From Lentinus brumalis (Eukaryota > Basidiomycota > Agaricomycetes > Polyporales > Polyporaceae), in NCBI GenBank assembly GCA_001792895.1, contig MARA01000001.1:496001-560000 (forward strand): DNA of 64,000 nucleotides, given 5' to 3'. The translations under genes and the position numbers were made by a program. Of this stretch, positions 23,238-36,023 are shown piece after piece. Numbering within the stretch: position 1 is the first letter of the stretch; every line of letters starts with the position of its first letter. Below the pieces are notes generated by a model. That model was not told the DNA's origin. It saw nothing but the letters and a program-made list of their open reading frames with translations, and ran no database searches.

Positions 23238-23904
23238 GGAAAGCTGAGAGAGAGAGAGAGTGCGAGAGAGAGAGACGGCAAAGACAAGTTTCCGGTCCCG
23301 AGAGGAGTATTGCGATGCCGTACTCGGGCTGTACGATTGGACTAGAGCTGGATGGCAGAACCTAATACGACTGTGGGATGAAGATGTTGATATACCCCGC
23401 CTAAGTCCGAGTGTGAGAAGCGAGCTCACCTTTCCTGCCATTTCTCGGTGGAATCAAAGCATCTACTGCAAATAAGTTTACGCACATCTCCATATCCTCA
23501 AGACTATCTAACATGTCATTCTGTGCCAATGCTGTCAGTGCGCCGATGACATAGAGTCGGGTAGACGGTGAATCGGAATAAGTCGTTCTTCTCTAGAGTC
23601 CGGCATCCGGTCCGCAGGTAGTCAACCATACCAGGCTGTTGGAGTATCCTGAGATATGTCAAAGCCAGACCAGAGAGTCGGGATCGTTGTATCCGGAGTG
23701 AGTTTGACTGTTGGACTCCTGGAGTGACGTTCAACTTTTTGGCTCCTCCAAATGAAGTAACTCAGACGCCCGAGCTGATGACTGCTGTGAGCGCTTGAGC
23801 TTTTCTCGCTTCGCCTCCATCTAGCTGCCTGACTCCCTGCATCTCATTCTGGCTCAGCTGCGACAGGGCTGCACGCAAGGAATATCTGCTCAAGTGTTGC
23901 TAAC
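23238..23904. other. Divergent promoter region
   Basis: About 670 bp between the start of Fd (minus) and the REX4-like gene (plus). It contains a purine-rich gagaga run (23247-23275) just upstream of the Fd start and short open frames without motifs. It probably holds both promoters. Confidence 0.4.
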
Positions 23905-25384
23905 ATGGGACTCAAAGATCAGTCATGCAAGATCTCTCCTTCGGCGAATTGGCTCGCACTCCAGAAGGTCCGTTGCCTGTATGTTCCATTCATTCGCTCA
24001 CTTGCGCGATTCTGAGCTCTGTGAAACTGTACAGACTAGTAAGATAACCTCCGAGCGTCTGGCTTTGGATAAGGCATTTGCTGCTCGCAAGCGGCGCAAA
24101 CTGGACAATGCATCCGAACACCGCGCATCCACTGAGCCAGACACCCCTCGCCCGTCTATGGACACTCAATCATACCCACGAGGAGCACCGGCTGGAGAGG
24201 TGTTGACGATACTTGATGGTCCGGAGGTCAAGAACGGAGAGTCGCTCGCGCAGTTGCGGAGAATGGTAATCGACGAGGTTGAGCATACGGCTCCCCAGAA
24301 GCAGTACGTCCAATATGCTCCCCTACATCCATTTATATCAAACATCGTCCGCCTGTCGCTCTATCTCTCGCGCTCCTTTGTCCCGATCCATCGCTCGCTA
24401 TAGACCTGGCAAGTACCTTGCCCTCGACTGCGAGATGGTTGGCGTGGGTCATGAAGGCTCCGAGTCCGTGCTTGCTCGCGTCTCGCTCGTCAACTACCAA
24501 GGCCACACCATTCTAGACGCCATAGTCCGACCGCGCGAACGCGTGGTTGACTACCGCACGGAGTTCTCGGGAATACGGCCCTCGGACATGGTACACGGTG
24601 CGTTCGCTGGTTCGTCTCGACCACCGCCCCCTCCTTGATATCGTTCCCGTCGAGGTTGCGGTGAGACCATTCGAAGAAGTTCAGAGGGAGGTCGCCGATC
24701 TGCTGAAAGATCGAATACTGGTTGGACTCGCTGTTCACAACGACTTGAAAGCACGCCTACTGTCCCATCCCCGCCCGCAGACCCGCGATACCCAGATCCT
24801 TGCACACAAGCACCAAGTCTCTCGCGGACGTCGCCCGGCTTTGCGTCACCTGGTGAAGCAAGAACTGGGCCTAACAATTCAAGGAGGCGAGCACTCTTCG
24901 GTACGTTCACGCGTCTCTATACACCGCTGGGCAAACTGACCTATTACGCACCATCGATCCGTAGGTGACCGATGCGCGCGCGACTATGGCGCTCTTCCGT
25001 CTCCACCGCAAGCCCTGGGAGAAGCACTCGCGCCCTATGCCATCCTCCTCGGCATCTGAGAAACGTCCCCGCTCCGCGTCAATCTCCGAGTCGGTGCATG
25101 AATCTCCATCCGTGAGTGAAGGCGAAGACAGTGACGACGTTGCGGACACATCGCAAGCAGCCATCACCCCTTCTTACCGCGCGAAGGACGAAGGAAATGC
25201 AAAAGCCAAGGCGTCCTTCACGGGCGGCGGAAGGCGTGGCGTGTCCTCTGGATTGTCGACTGTCGTGAAGCGCTTTGGTGCGTCCGCGAAGGGCTCCAAG
25301 GGGCCAGCGAAGACCAAGCAAAAGTGGTGGAAGGAACTCGGAAGAGGCGGATCCAAGGGCAGCGTACGACTGCGAGCTGGGTAA
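23905..25384 (+). CDS. REX4: REX4-like DEDDh RNA exonuclease
   Basis: 3'-5' exonuclease of the REX4/ISG20L2 group, linked to pre-rRNA processing in the nucleolus. First exon (23905-23967) is [20 protein letters not shown]; the second (from 24035) contains the basic stretch RKRRKLD. The exonuclease core has [13 protein letters not shown] (Exo I, D and E), [44 protein letters not shown] (Exo II), RDTQILAHK and the final [20 protein letters not shown] (Exo III with His and Asp). All DEDDh acids are visible. The tail is Lys/Ser-rich and ends [10 protein letters not shown]...LRAG. The junction after SDMV is taken as gtacac...gtcgag, giving [20 protein letters not shown]. Confidence 0.9.
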
Positions 25385-27328
25385 GGCGCACTGTTCTCCT
25401 AATTCCTGTACTTCGGTGGATGTCGCTGTCGATCCAGCAGAACTTGCACTCCCTTTCGTGTTTTTCTGAGACGTACGAATGACATCCGGGCAACATCTGG
25501 GGCTTGTCGATTGCAGACATATCGTCTTCACCAAGGGCCGACGTTCTGATAGATCCCTTCCGCTGTCTCACACATCACGCTACGAATTGACCCGGGCGGG
25601 GGCGTTGGTGGTATGCACTCGGGTCAAGCCGAAGGATCAACGGAGATCTTTGACATATCTTCGGTGATACCAAATACACAGAACACAGAACGAATACAAC
25701 ACGGAGCAGAGGGAAGCGGCTATGCGACGCGCATACACAAGGCGCAGAAGAGGGGTGAGGAGGAAGACAAGCAGCATGAACATCTCACTACCGGAGAGCA
25801 TTGTGGGGAATCCGAGGCGGGTCATTCTGAAGAGCGGGACATCTAGATGGACTGGAACCGTAAAGGAGTCAGTACCGTTCCAGAAATATGCATATCGGGT
25901 TCACACCTTCATCGGGGAACGGATGGCGGGGCTTCACGCAGCAGCAGCAGCCACGAAGGCTGAAGTAGAGGGCGTAATCAATCCTCTCTTTTCTGCCCGT
26001 CGCCGTCGTCGTCGCCGGTGAGACTCTGCACGGGCACCTGTGTGTGCTGTTGACGATCCCGGTGAGCTGACGCTACGCACGCACGCTCCCTGGCCTGTCT
26101 AACGTCTTCGTGCGCCCCGCAGGTGCCGACTTGCAGTACGCAGTTCACTCGCGCGCCAGTCCGTCTCGTACCCCGGGTTGGTCCTGTCGGTGAGCTGATC
26201 GGCACATCGCGGGGTGCGGCGTGCTGTACTCACATCCGAGTGAGAGCCTTCTTTCTGGTCGCACAGCGGGGCGAGCGGCGAACACGTCGGCGTGGCGTAC
26301 CGCGGGACCTCGTGAGTACACTTCGCGTGCACCCAAACTTGTTTCGCTGACCTGCAGGGCATGTGCTGTGATGGACACCGCAAAGCGGTCAGCGGGGACC
26401 GAGTGAGGGCCTTCTTGCCGGTCGTACAGCATCTCAAACGCGTCGACGTCGTGTACGGCGACATTTGGTGACAGGTGAGTACGCTTCGCGTCCACCCAAC
26501 GGGCCTTGCTGACCTGTTTCGCTGAGCTCTTGAAATCCTCTGCATGTGCTCCTGCGTGGCCCTGTGCTCGTCGACACTGCGTAGTAGAGCTAAGACAGTC
26601 GCGGCGTGCTGTGTGAGCGGTGATAGATAGACTTGAATTAGTAGATGTGGCCTGATGTTTGCGGGCATTCAGTTGACAGGACATGGGCGGATAGACGCCT
26701 GTGTGAGCAATGAAATGGCGTCTTGAACGCGTTTTGCGACCTTGTCCGATGGGCACGAAACCGCTGCGGGCGATATCGGAAGAGTGCGGAGGGGCATTGG
26801 CGGCGGTTTGAGACGTGGTTTCCGGTCTGGAGACCGAGATATTCGCCAATTTGTGAGGGAAGGGCGGATAAATCGAATGTAGAAGGACGTAGAGTTATTG
26901 GCTGCGTACCAAATGCATATTGTCATGTTAGTACGGCAAGTGGCTATCGAACGCGCACCTCTGCAGATATAGGCAATGCGAATTGCGACCGGGGTATGCA
27001 ACTTTGGTCGTCGCGCCGTTGAGGAGACTCACCTGGGTCTAAGGGATGCTCGAGGCGTTCGGATTGGATAGCAGGCGGGGTGCGGCGGACGAGGTATAAC
27101 GCAGGTCAACGGAGTAGAGGCGTCGAGCGATGGCTCTGGACGAGTGCGGAGTGGGCACTCTGAAAGAAAACAGAGAACAGATTTATAAGAATCGACTACT
27201 TACGCTACTGTAAGGGCGTGGGCGTCTCAGCATGGGCGCTTGCGAAGACCGAGATTTCGTCGTCGCGCGTGCTGAACTTGTCCTCTTTCCTTGCTCTTTC
27301 CTCGACTTCGGCCTCATATTCCTTCACG
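25385..27328. other. Intergenic region with diverged tandem repeats
   Basis: About 1.9 kb without a recognisable gene. Open frames overlap on both strands in the GC-rich part (26000-26600) but carry no motifs. See the separate repeat entry. The right end holds the promoter and 5' UTR of CCT5. Confidence 0.45.
26236..26535. repeat. Diverged direct repeat, unit about 160 bp
   Basis: Two copies begin with gagtgagrgccttctt, then share tcgcacagc/tcgtacagc, aacgcgtcg/aacacgtcgg, gtgagtacgcttcgcgt-like and tttcgctgacctg-like blocks (about 26240-26362 and 26401-26530). A third, weaker match precedes them (26090-26200). This looks like an old tandem duplication of non-coding sequence. Confidence 0.5.
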
Positions 27329-29812
27329 ATGGCGGAACCACAAGCTATGTATGCGACGGACGAGGTGCGGACAGCATGCTTGGCGACGTGCGGGTCTCTG
27401 ACAATCCCTCATCTCGCAGTACGGTCGGCCGTTCATCATTCTCCGCGAGCAGGCAAGAAAGACGAGGAGCCATGGTGTCGAGGCGATGAAGGTACGTCTG
27501 CAGTCATTATCGGTCTAGGGTGTGCATTGACGGTCTCGTAGTCACACATTCTTGCCGCACGCACCGTCGCCAACATCATTCGGACATCTCTCGGCCCTAG
27601 AGGTTCGCGCGCGAGCTCCTTGCCTCACCATACTCCTTCTCATCCACCCATCTCTCTTCTCAGGTCTGGACAAGATTCTCATCTCCCCCGATGGCGAGAT
27701 CACTGTCACGAACGACGGTGCGACGATTCTGTCGCAAATGCAGGTCGACCACCAGATCGCGAAGCTTCTCGTCCAACTCTCGAAAAGCCAGGACGATGAG
27801 ATCGGAGACGGTACAACCGGTGTCGTTGGTGAGTTCCCGTTTTTACGACTGCTCCTGGGATCCGATGGGCCCTTGGCGATCGTGCGGACATAATGGAGGG
27901 AGGGAATTGGGTCGCAAAGTGTGTGTGGAAGTGGACGACCTTGGTTTAGCCTTCGGTCTGTTCCACTTCCGCCTGTCACCTCCAAAGACAACTGGGGGAA
28001 GCAGGAGTTTGCCGGTTGTCAGGACTTGCACCATTTCGTCAACCGACGACTTTCCCCTCCTCTCGTCGCAGAGCACACGGGCAGAAGCCTTCTCGGACAT
28101 GATAAGAGAACGGCAAATGGCTCTTTGCAGATGCGCGAGCACATATTCCCTAGTTAGCTGTGACTATACATCAGCACGTTTGCATACTACCAGTTCTTTC
28201 AATTCGTGACCTCAACTAACTCGTCCTATTCAGTCCTCGCCGGTGCCCTGCTTGAGCAAAGCGAAGAACTTCTCGACCGCGGCATCCACCCCATCCGGAT
28301 AGCAGACGGCTTCGACCGCGCATGCAAAGTCGCTGTTGAGCACCTGGATCGGATATCGGACCGCGTCCACTACGCGCAGGACGACACCTCCAATCTCCTC
28401 AAAACTGCCATGACGAGCTTGGGCAGCAAAATGTACGTGTTCAGCGACTCCCGTCCGACTTCAACACTGACCGGGCACGCAGCGTGTCGAAAGACCACAC
28501 ACACTTTGCCGAGATTGCAGTGGAGGCGGTGATGGCGGTCGCGGACCTCGACCGGAAAGACGTGCCGTTCGACATGATCAAGGTCGACGGCAAGGTCGGC
28601 GGCTCGCTCTCGGACACGAAGCTCATCCGCGGCGTGCTCATCGACAAGGACATGTCGCACCCGCAGATGCCGAGCACCGTGCGCGACGCGAGGCTCGCCA
28701 TCCTCACGTGCCCGTTCGAGCCCCCGCGCCCGAAGACGAAGCACAAGCTGGACATCACGAGCGTGGAGGAGTACAAGAAGCTGCGCGAGTACGAGAAGGA
28801 GAAGTTCGCGGACATGATCAAGCGCGTCAAGGACACGGGCGCGAACCTGGTCATCTGTCAGTGGGGCTTCGACGACGAGGCGAACCATCTGCTCATGCAG
28901 AATGACCTGCCTGCCGTCCGGTGGGTCGGCGGACCTGAGATTGAGGTGCGTCTCTACGACCAGAGTGTGTTCGGTGGGATGCTCAGCCAGTACATGTGCA
29001 GTTGATTGCGATCGCCACGAATGGCCGCATTGTACCGCGCTTCGAGGACCTCACACCGGAGAAGCTCGGTCGCGCTGGCGTCGTCCGTGAGCTCACGTTC
29101 GGCACGACTCGCGACAAGATGCTCGTGATCGAGGAGCTCGCGAACGCGCGGACAGTCACAGTATTCGTGCGCGGAAGCAACAAGATGGTATGTCAAGCCA
29201 CGCCTCTAGTTGGGGCCACACTCACCTTGAGCGATACCTCCTAGATCGTCGATGAGGCGAAGCGGGCGCTGCACGATGCGATCTGCGCCGTCCGTAATCT
29301 TGTCGTGGACGATCGGGTCGTGTACGGCGGCGGTGCAGCAGACATCAGCTGCTCGCTCGCTGTTGGCAAGGCCGCTGACGAGGTGCGTATCCTTATACTC
29401 CCTCCCGAGAGATACCACGGCTCACTCTGTCGAACACGCAGATCCCGTCGATCGAGCAGTACGCGATGCGCGCATTCTCCTCGGCTCTCGACGCGATTCC
29501 GCTCGCTCTGGCCGAGAACAGCGGTCTGTCGCCCATTGAGACCCTCGCGGAGGTGAAGAGCCGGCAGGTGAAGGAGAACAACTCGATGCTCGGCATCGAC
29601 TGCCTGGGCAAGGGAGAGAACGACATGAAGAAGCAGAACGTGTACGACCCGCTCATCTCGAAGAGGCAGCAGTACCTCCTCGCGACGCAGCTCGTGCGGG
29701 CAGTGCTCAAGATCGGTACGTCTCGATGTGATCTGTCTGACGGGGCTTTTGCTGACGAGTCACTACTGTGCAGACGATGTCATTGTGGCCGGGGAGGCAG
29801 ATGCAGAATGAA
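27329..29812 (+). CDS. CCT5: T-complex protein 1 subunit epsilon
   Basis: Subunit of the cytosolic TRiC/CCT chaperonin that folds actin, tubulin and many WD40 proteins. Exons rebuild [86 protein letters not shown] (ATP-hydrolysis loop), [76 protein letters not shown], and a tail ending [12 protein letters not shown] with stop 29810-29812. Near full family length with apical and equatorial motifs intact. One intron (27829-28233) is 405 nt, several times longer than the others. Its presence beside lineage-specific genes marks this as a normal euchromatic region. Confidence 0.95.
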
Positions 29813-31949
29813 CAAGCGATGTATTTTAGATGCTTGCTATCCTACTACTTTACAAACCCATTACGAAGAAGATGGAGTCCGACTTGTTGGCGAGAGTTCA
29901 AATATGGAGCATAGCGAGGCAGCTAGTTTCGTGTAGGGTGGAAGTGAGAGACGGAGTGTATACAGGACGGCCGGCGAGTATATAATATAGTTATGAAAGG
30001 GGAGGATCTGCGTGCAGTATTGTGGGCAACGTCGGAAGAGGCCTCTTTGCGGACACCGTGCAGCACATCAGACGGCAAGACCTGAATCGTTGTGATCCTC
30101 AACAGTTAGTCATCGTGGGTGCCTCGACCTCGGGAGAGTGCAGGATGTACGGCGTGCATGCATGATATGTAGGAGAACATGGAGTTGATTGCCTCGGAAT
30201 GTTCAGAGGAGTCTCGGATGTGGGGATTTCATGGGGATCTGGAGGTAGTACACCTCGGAGTCGACGGAAGAGGGAGCGTAACGTAGACGACTGGCTCCTC
30301 AGGATTGCTACGATGTTAGCTCTCCGGCGGGCTTGCGTTGGCGGCTCGGGGCACGGTATCAACGCTCAAAGGCGTACCCGGTTCTCTCATGTGGTCGTGA
30401 TGCGGCCGTTGCCACCTCGCTGCGCCGCGGTGAACTGTTCGGCAGTGACATAGCCGGGCTGGCGGAGGGACGTCCGCATATGGTTTGTATGGAAGAATCG
30501 GGGGAGTTGTGGCGGTCGACGACCGCATGTTGTGCGGGAACAACGCTTGCTTCTCTTTGAATCAATCGCGGTGACGGTCGCGCCAGGGAGAAGAGGGACG
30601 GATCACCCGCCCAGCTGTGCCGCCTCTTGAGACTCGTAGGGCTCTCCTGGGGAGGTCCGACGTCGGCGAGTTTGTCCACGCCATCGGCACTGTGGAGCAG
30701 ACGAAGCGCAGCATCCGTGTCGAGGCGCAGAGGACGATTGACTTTATGCTGCGATGAGTTGCCGATGGCGCATGGTGGCGTCAAGCAATGATAGTGTTCC
30801 GGTGAGATTTGGACTTCCGCTAAGTGCGATGCGTTCTGTAGGATCATTCAGCATCGACCTGGAGGGAAAAGATGGGGTGGCATGGACTCACAGATACATC
30901 TTTGTACCACATGTATCTGATGAGCAAGACCGGCTCGTCGTCTTCACCATGTGTCGTTGCTAAGGATGGCGCGGTAGATACTGGATGTTCTCGGGTCGGA
31001 GGCGAGGACCCCATCATAGGAGATGCGATCTGGGCTGGTGCGCAGATTTGGAAGGACGTATTCGGCAGGTTGTCGACGGACTCTGATGCGCCTTGGACAG
31101 AATTGCACTTGCTAGCCGCCCTTGTGTCGCAGACACCTACAACAGTATTCCGTCTACGGGCAGCGTTGTCTTCGTCCACATCGGCAAGACCGAGCGCTGA
31201 GGCGTCTCTCATACTGGTAGCGTCGGTGTCAAGGCAGCTACACGGTATCGCTCTTCGAGACAACTACGCACCTGAGTACCAATATCTCCTCAGCAAAGCC
31301 TCCTCCATCGTGCTGCCCGTAAGATGTGCGAGGAGAGAGGTTCATGTGCGCATGCCTACCACTTGGCATGAATTCAATGCTGGTCAGTCGTTCTTTTGAA
31401 ACATCATGTCGAAAGAGAGCTTACAGAGCGCTTTCAGTCCATCCTCTCTCTTCAGAAGCGCGGAGCGCAGACGAGGAAGACGCAGCGGCGCCGGCAGAGG
31501 ATCCGCGAGGAAGGGAACGTGGGGGATAGTTGCGAGGATCTCCTCTCGAAAGAGAGTTCCTACATGTCAGCAACCGGTCCCCGTAGAAGGACGTGGGCTC
31601 CGCGAGCGGCACTTCTTCCACGTAGCGACGACGATCGCGTATGGTATGCGGCCGATACTGCGTTTGGTCTTCGAGGTCGCTCCGATAGTGTGCAGGTAGA
31701 GAAGAAGGAAGAGAAGGGGGTGCCAGCGGGCTGGGGAGATGACGGCCATGACTAGCTGCGCTCCTCGGACGTATCGGTAGGACCGAGTCCTGAACCACGG
31801 AACTTGATGCATCTGCAGCCTGGGTGCCCTGATGACACGATCTTCTCGAAGTGGGCACAAGCCCTCCATGATTCCTAGGGCATTCATGTTCGAGAGGGGA
31901 TCCGGTGCGAAACGTATCTGTGGAAAGACTGAGACCACGCTGATAAACG
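29813..31949. other. Unassigned; possible 3' exons of the F gene
   Basis: Minus-strand frames at 31421-32022 and 30359-31263 are Ser/Pro/Arg-rich; one (31567-32022) contains a hydrophobic stretch (WHPLLFLLLYLHTIG) that could be a membrane helix but lies in a different frame from the Ser-rich one. These may be C-terminal exons of the F gene at 31950-33523 or an unrelated decayed gene; I could not build a consistent splice chain. Confidence 0.3.
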
Positions 31950-33523
31950 CCGGATTGGATAGCGTCATGCACACCATGGGATGGCGCCGACACAGCATGT
32001 ACTGGCAGGATGGTGCGTGCACGATCGAGCATCACGAATGTTCCGACTGTTCCCGCTATGAGTGAGCTCTCCTCGGTAGTGTATGGAAGTCAGGAACTTA
32101 CATCCATCGTCGTCGACGTGCACTTGAGGGGCAATCGCCTTGAGCGCGGCTTCCAAGTTATGCGGGAGTAATCGATCCTAGTAGACAGCTTCCAGCTCAG
32201 CAAGATAATAAGGCGGACACATCGTACTCACTTGGAACAGGGCACTTAAGTCGTCGTCCGTTGCGCACGCTGTCTGCGCGTCTGAATACTGTAAACGACG
32301 CATATTTAACGCTGCACTCGAAGAATCCCGATGACGAAGATAGCACCTCCAAGATGTAGTCTAGGAGTGAGTTGACAGGATCGTAAGAGTCCTGAGACAG
32401 ACGCACATCATCAGTCAGTCACTCGAAACAACCGTATAGAAGGCTACGCACGTCATCGACTATATCGAACTCCTCGTCATACAACGCTGAGGAGCACCAT
32501 GAAGCTGATAAGTTTGACTGCTCATCATCCGGATCGTCGCCTTTTGGAAGCACGTGGGGCCCAGCTGCCCCTTGCATCACAGTGGGACTGCGGAATCTCC
32601 GACTCTTCATCTTGTAGTAGTTGATGAAAATGCTCTGGTCGTACTTCTCCACGGGCTCCTCACCCTCAGCTTTCCAAGCCGTCACGCGATCCAAAGGTCC
32701 TTCGCGAGCGTGGACCATGGCTGCCGCGCAATGTGACATAGACACGCGGAACTCTCCTGAGGCTGAAGGCACGAAACACCCGCCGGCGATGATGAGTTCG
32801 CCGCCGGAGCTGCGTTGGTCGAATGCGGTCTCGGCCCAAATTGAGGTCTTCGTATGCCCCGAGATGAAGATCACGTCCTTCTCTTCGAGGCCAATGCCGA
32901 GGGGACCATTGGCGAAGTCGAGCCAGTTGGACATGTGCGCGCGGACGTACTTCTGTATGTGCATTCTGCAGTCGATGTACGTCTTGTGTGCGGACTGCTT
33001 CAGCATCAGGAGAGCGCCTGATGTCTCGCTGCACTGATAGCGCAACCCTGCAGTGGCCGCAATTCCGGGCTCGCTGAAGTTCTGTGTGAGCAACAAGGGA
33101 TACAGGAACAATACGATAGCACGAACTTTGCGCAAGCCGTTGCGGAGATGGAGGCTGACCGGATATTCTTGCTGTGCAAATGCGATTGGGTGATGGCATT
33201 GGGGAGGTGCTTGAGCATCAGGTTCTTGGGTTAAAGACCTCAAAATCACATGGAACACCCCGCACAGCATTCAGAGGATGATCTGCATCATGCATAGCGT
33301 TGAACAGAAAAGTGAAGTGACCATCTCTGAGGTACCCGACGTCTCCGATGCGTATCTCCCCGAACTCACGACACGGCTCGGGGTACCAGAGTGGATGTCC
33401 ATAGCGAAGGGGTAAGAGCTCTTTGGCGTATATGTCCCAGGCGGCGGGCACAGGCCCGTGCATGACGGGAAGTGGGGGAAGTGGGGGAAGCCTTGCTAGC
33501 GCATTGGGGATGTCAACGACCAT
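31950..33523 (-). CDS. F-family copy with N-terminal frame break (Fe)
   Basis: First exon: MVVDIPNALARL, YAKELLPLRYGHPLWYPEPC, IRIGDVGYLRDGHFTFLFN, RGVPCDFEVF. Further blocks: ITQSHLHSKNIRSASIS, then after a gtgcta...ttcag intron GLRYQCSETSGALLMLKQSA, DVIFISGHTKTSIWAETAF, DQSIFINYYKMKSRR, MQGAAGPHVLP, and C-terminal exons DSYDPVNSLLDYILE, ACATDDDLSALFQ and LEAALKAIAPQVHVDDDG. The DFEVF block and the ITQSHLHS block are in different frames near 33225 with no room for a usual intron, so this copy may be inactivated or mis-spliced. Its shared small C-terminal exons fix the family's exon structure. The 3' limit is uncertain. Confidence 0.6.
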
Positions 33524-35265
33524 TTAAGTACGCGGACCAGGCCGGCTGTGCACGGGGTGAAGACAGAAGCGAGCGAGGCTGCGGAACGCGCACTCCCATG
33601 CTGCTGGAAGTTCTAGAAAACAAGGGCAGCGCTGTGTTTGAGAGAATCTACAGCCGCGGTGTCGATGCACAAGTTTGATACTTTGCCGTCACGCCGCGTT
33701 CCATTGACTTCGAACAGCTCAATTGTGCTTCTTCAAACTTACATTTTGTGTCTTTGGTGTTACCAACGGGCTTGAGATGCACCGAAATGAGCATATGTGA
33801 ACTTCCCCTGTTCACCGAGTTAGCGGAGTCTGAGGAAGGCGGTGTTGCGCGCGCAGAAGAAGCTGCCCGCTTATCGTACACTGACATAGGGTGGGTATGC
33901 ACTCGCCTGTGACCTCGAGAAATTTTACGCTGAATTGAACCACGAGATCCTTGAGGAAGATGAGGTGGGGTAATTGATAGTTGCACCAGCACCGTTAGGC
34001 ACCGTCCTCCCACTGGGCAGGGTCAAGGCTGAATACCAGGCCGGTGAGTCTGGGGTGATAGAGCGGTTCAAACTTCTTGAACTTCTATGGAGCATACAGT
34101 AAGTGCGATGACGACCGACCCACACACCCTCATCATCCCGTCCGGTCTGGAGGAGGCAGTATTAGGATAAGTTCAGATCATCGTTGGCATGCACTGTGGT
34201 ATTGCGGGCGCCAGTAGATTCAGGGCAGGCTGAGGCCCGGGGTACTAGGTATTACTTCAAGTTACTTACAAGCTCAGGCTGACTCCGAGCTGCTTCGAGC
34301 TGCCGGTACATTATTCATATGATGCTTTTCGCGTCAAGATCATCATGATGTACATGCTCCTACACATCAATGCTCGAGTCTCTGTTTCGTTGGATTCCCC
34401 CGCCACTTTAACGTGGTTACTAATTCATCCAGTCACCCGCTATCGATCTGAGAACATTGCCTCCTCAGACTCATAATTCTTCTTAGAAGGCCACTCCGTG
34501 ACCCGGGACTGCGACGGCAACAAGGCCCGGTCTCCCAGCTAGTGGATCATCTGGTAGTCCTGATTCCATCTCTCCGCCAGCAGATGTTGTCGATACGAAT
34601 CGCTTCGAGTGTGCTGGTCAACGCGCGGTGAGTATGTATCACGAGTGGGCATGTTTGCAGGCTTGTATGCGTACTGTGATGGTATGAAGCTCGATGTCCT
34701 GTACCACGATTGGCGGCACTGCGGCCGCCCGGGTCCAGCCCGTAGCGTATACTTATTTGGATGATAAAGAGGATGATCATGATCATGAGTGGATCGCGCA
34801 GCGAGCTCATGGTAAAAAGTGGTCTTTTGATAGAAGAATGGGGGAGAGCAGATTAGTGGATGGGCCGCGAGTGTTGCTTCGCGGCTCTGAGCGGCCCCTC
34901 CAGTCTTTAAGGACCTCCAACGCGCAGTTAACGTTATCCGCCCTCCCGACGCGCTGCGCTGCCAAGAACGCCGCAATCTCTCACTTCCACCGCCATTCCA
35001 TTCCCTGAGAGCATAGCTTCATCTGCTGGAACCGCATATGTGCTGATTCGAAGCAGACTCAGGAGTCAGAATGCAGAAGGCACATCGTTCGCGTCAACCC
35101 GGTGAACTGCAGCAGCCACCTGCGAAAGTGTACAACAAACATATCCTTAACCGCATTGAGAAAAAGTCTGTTTACGAATAGCTACAAGCGACAGCCGGTC
35201 GACGGCGTTCAGGTCATAGTAACACGGTCAAATCCTATCCCGGTGAGGGGGCGTTGGGCTCACGC
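33524..35265. other. Intergenic, no supported gene
   Basis: About 1.7 kb with scattered short frames (one at 34539-34976 minus, His/Tyr/Ser-rich, without motif). AT content is higher around 34130-34480. Nothing recognisable on either strand. Confidence 0.45.
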
Positions 35266-36023
35266 TCAAGGAAGGACTATCCCGGGCTTGCCAGGGGTGG
35301 CCGTTCCATCTTGCCCACCAGCTCCGCCCTTTCCGGCGACGGCGTGCCCTCCGGAAGCGGACCCGCCGTTCCCCGCCGTTCCCGCCTGTCCGTCAGTCGC
35401 GGTGCCATCCTGGCCGTTGGCGCCATCGCCTCCACTACCGACGGGCTGACCGTCGACAGAGACGATCTGCCCGTTCTGGATGACGATGGTGTGCCCGCCG
35501 ACGGAGACGACCTCATTGCCGTTGGCGTCACTGCCGTCCTGACCGACGGCGTCTTGGCCGTTAGCGATGCCGCCGTCCTGGCCATTGGCATCCTGGCCGT
35601 CCGCGCCATCCTGACCATCCTGACCATCCTGACCGTCTTCACCGTCCTGGCCATCTTGACCGTTGGCGTCCTGACCGTTGGCGTTTCCGCCGATCACAAC
35701 GCCGCCGTTCTGACCGTTGGCGTCTTGGCCGTCGATCGCGATATCACCATCCTGGCCATTCGCGTCCTCACCGTCTGCGCTCTGAGTGCGCCTATAGACG
35801 ACATCGCGGGTGATCCTGGGCCCGGTGCCCGGGAACTACGGAGAGTGGCATGAGCATCGATCCCCAGAAGAGAACAGACGGAAGAAATGCGAACCGGCCG
35901 ACGGGGATCGTCCTCGTAAGAACGAAGGGCAAGCTCGTTGCCAGCACGAGGGGCCGGCCTCGCCATGGACTGAAAGGGTGCGAAGAACGCGAGTGCGATG
36001 ATGAGCAGGCCGGCTGCGAACAT
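35266..36023 (-). CDS. Secreted Gly/Asn/Gln/Asp repeat protein
   Basis: Starts MFAAGLLIIALAFFAPFQSM at 36023, a strong signal peptide with cleavage around ARPAP. After about 25 residues an intron (gttcgc...ccgtag, roughly 35836-35903) joins to FPGTGPRITRDVVYRRTQSA and then a long low-complexity region built on DGQDANGQDG and GxDG/GxNG units, with a short ordered insert (VGGHTIVIQNGQIVSVDGQP). It ends GKPGIVLP. The Gly-X-X rhythm is collagen-like, but Asp/Asn/Gln replace Pro, so a triple helix is unlikely; it may be a flexible or Ca-binding wall or matrix protein (inference). The promoter side carries a plausible TATA-like tatatac near 36128. Confidence 0.7.

Noticed and set aside
31567..32022. 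Possible seven-transmembrane or receptor-like gene
   Set aside because: Only one hydrophobic stretch, in a frame that conflicts with the likely F-gene exons; no receptor motifs.
35254..35853. 199-residue hydrophobic plus-strand frame
   Set aside because: Antisense of the DGQD repeats, which mechanically yields Val/Leu/Thr-rich sequence; the minus strand has a signal peptide and intron.
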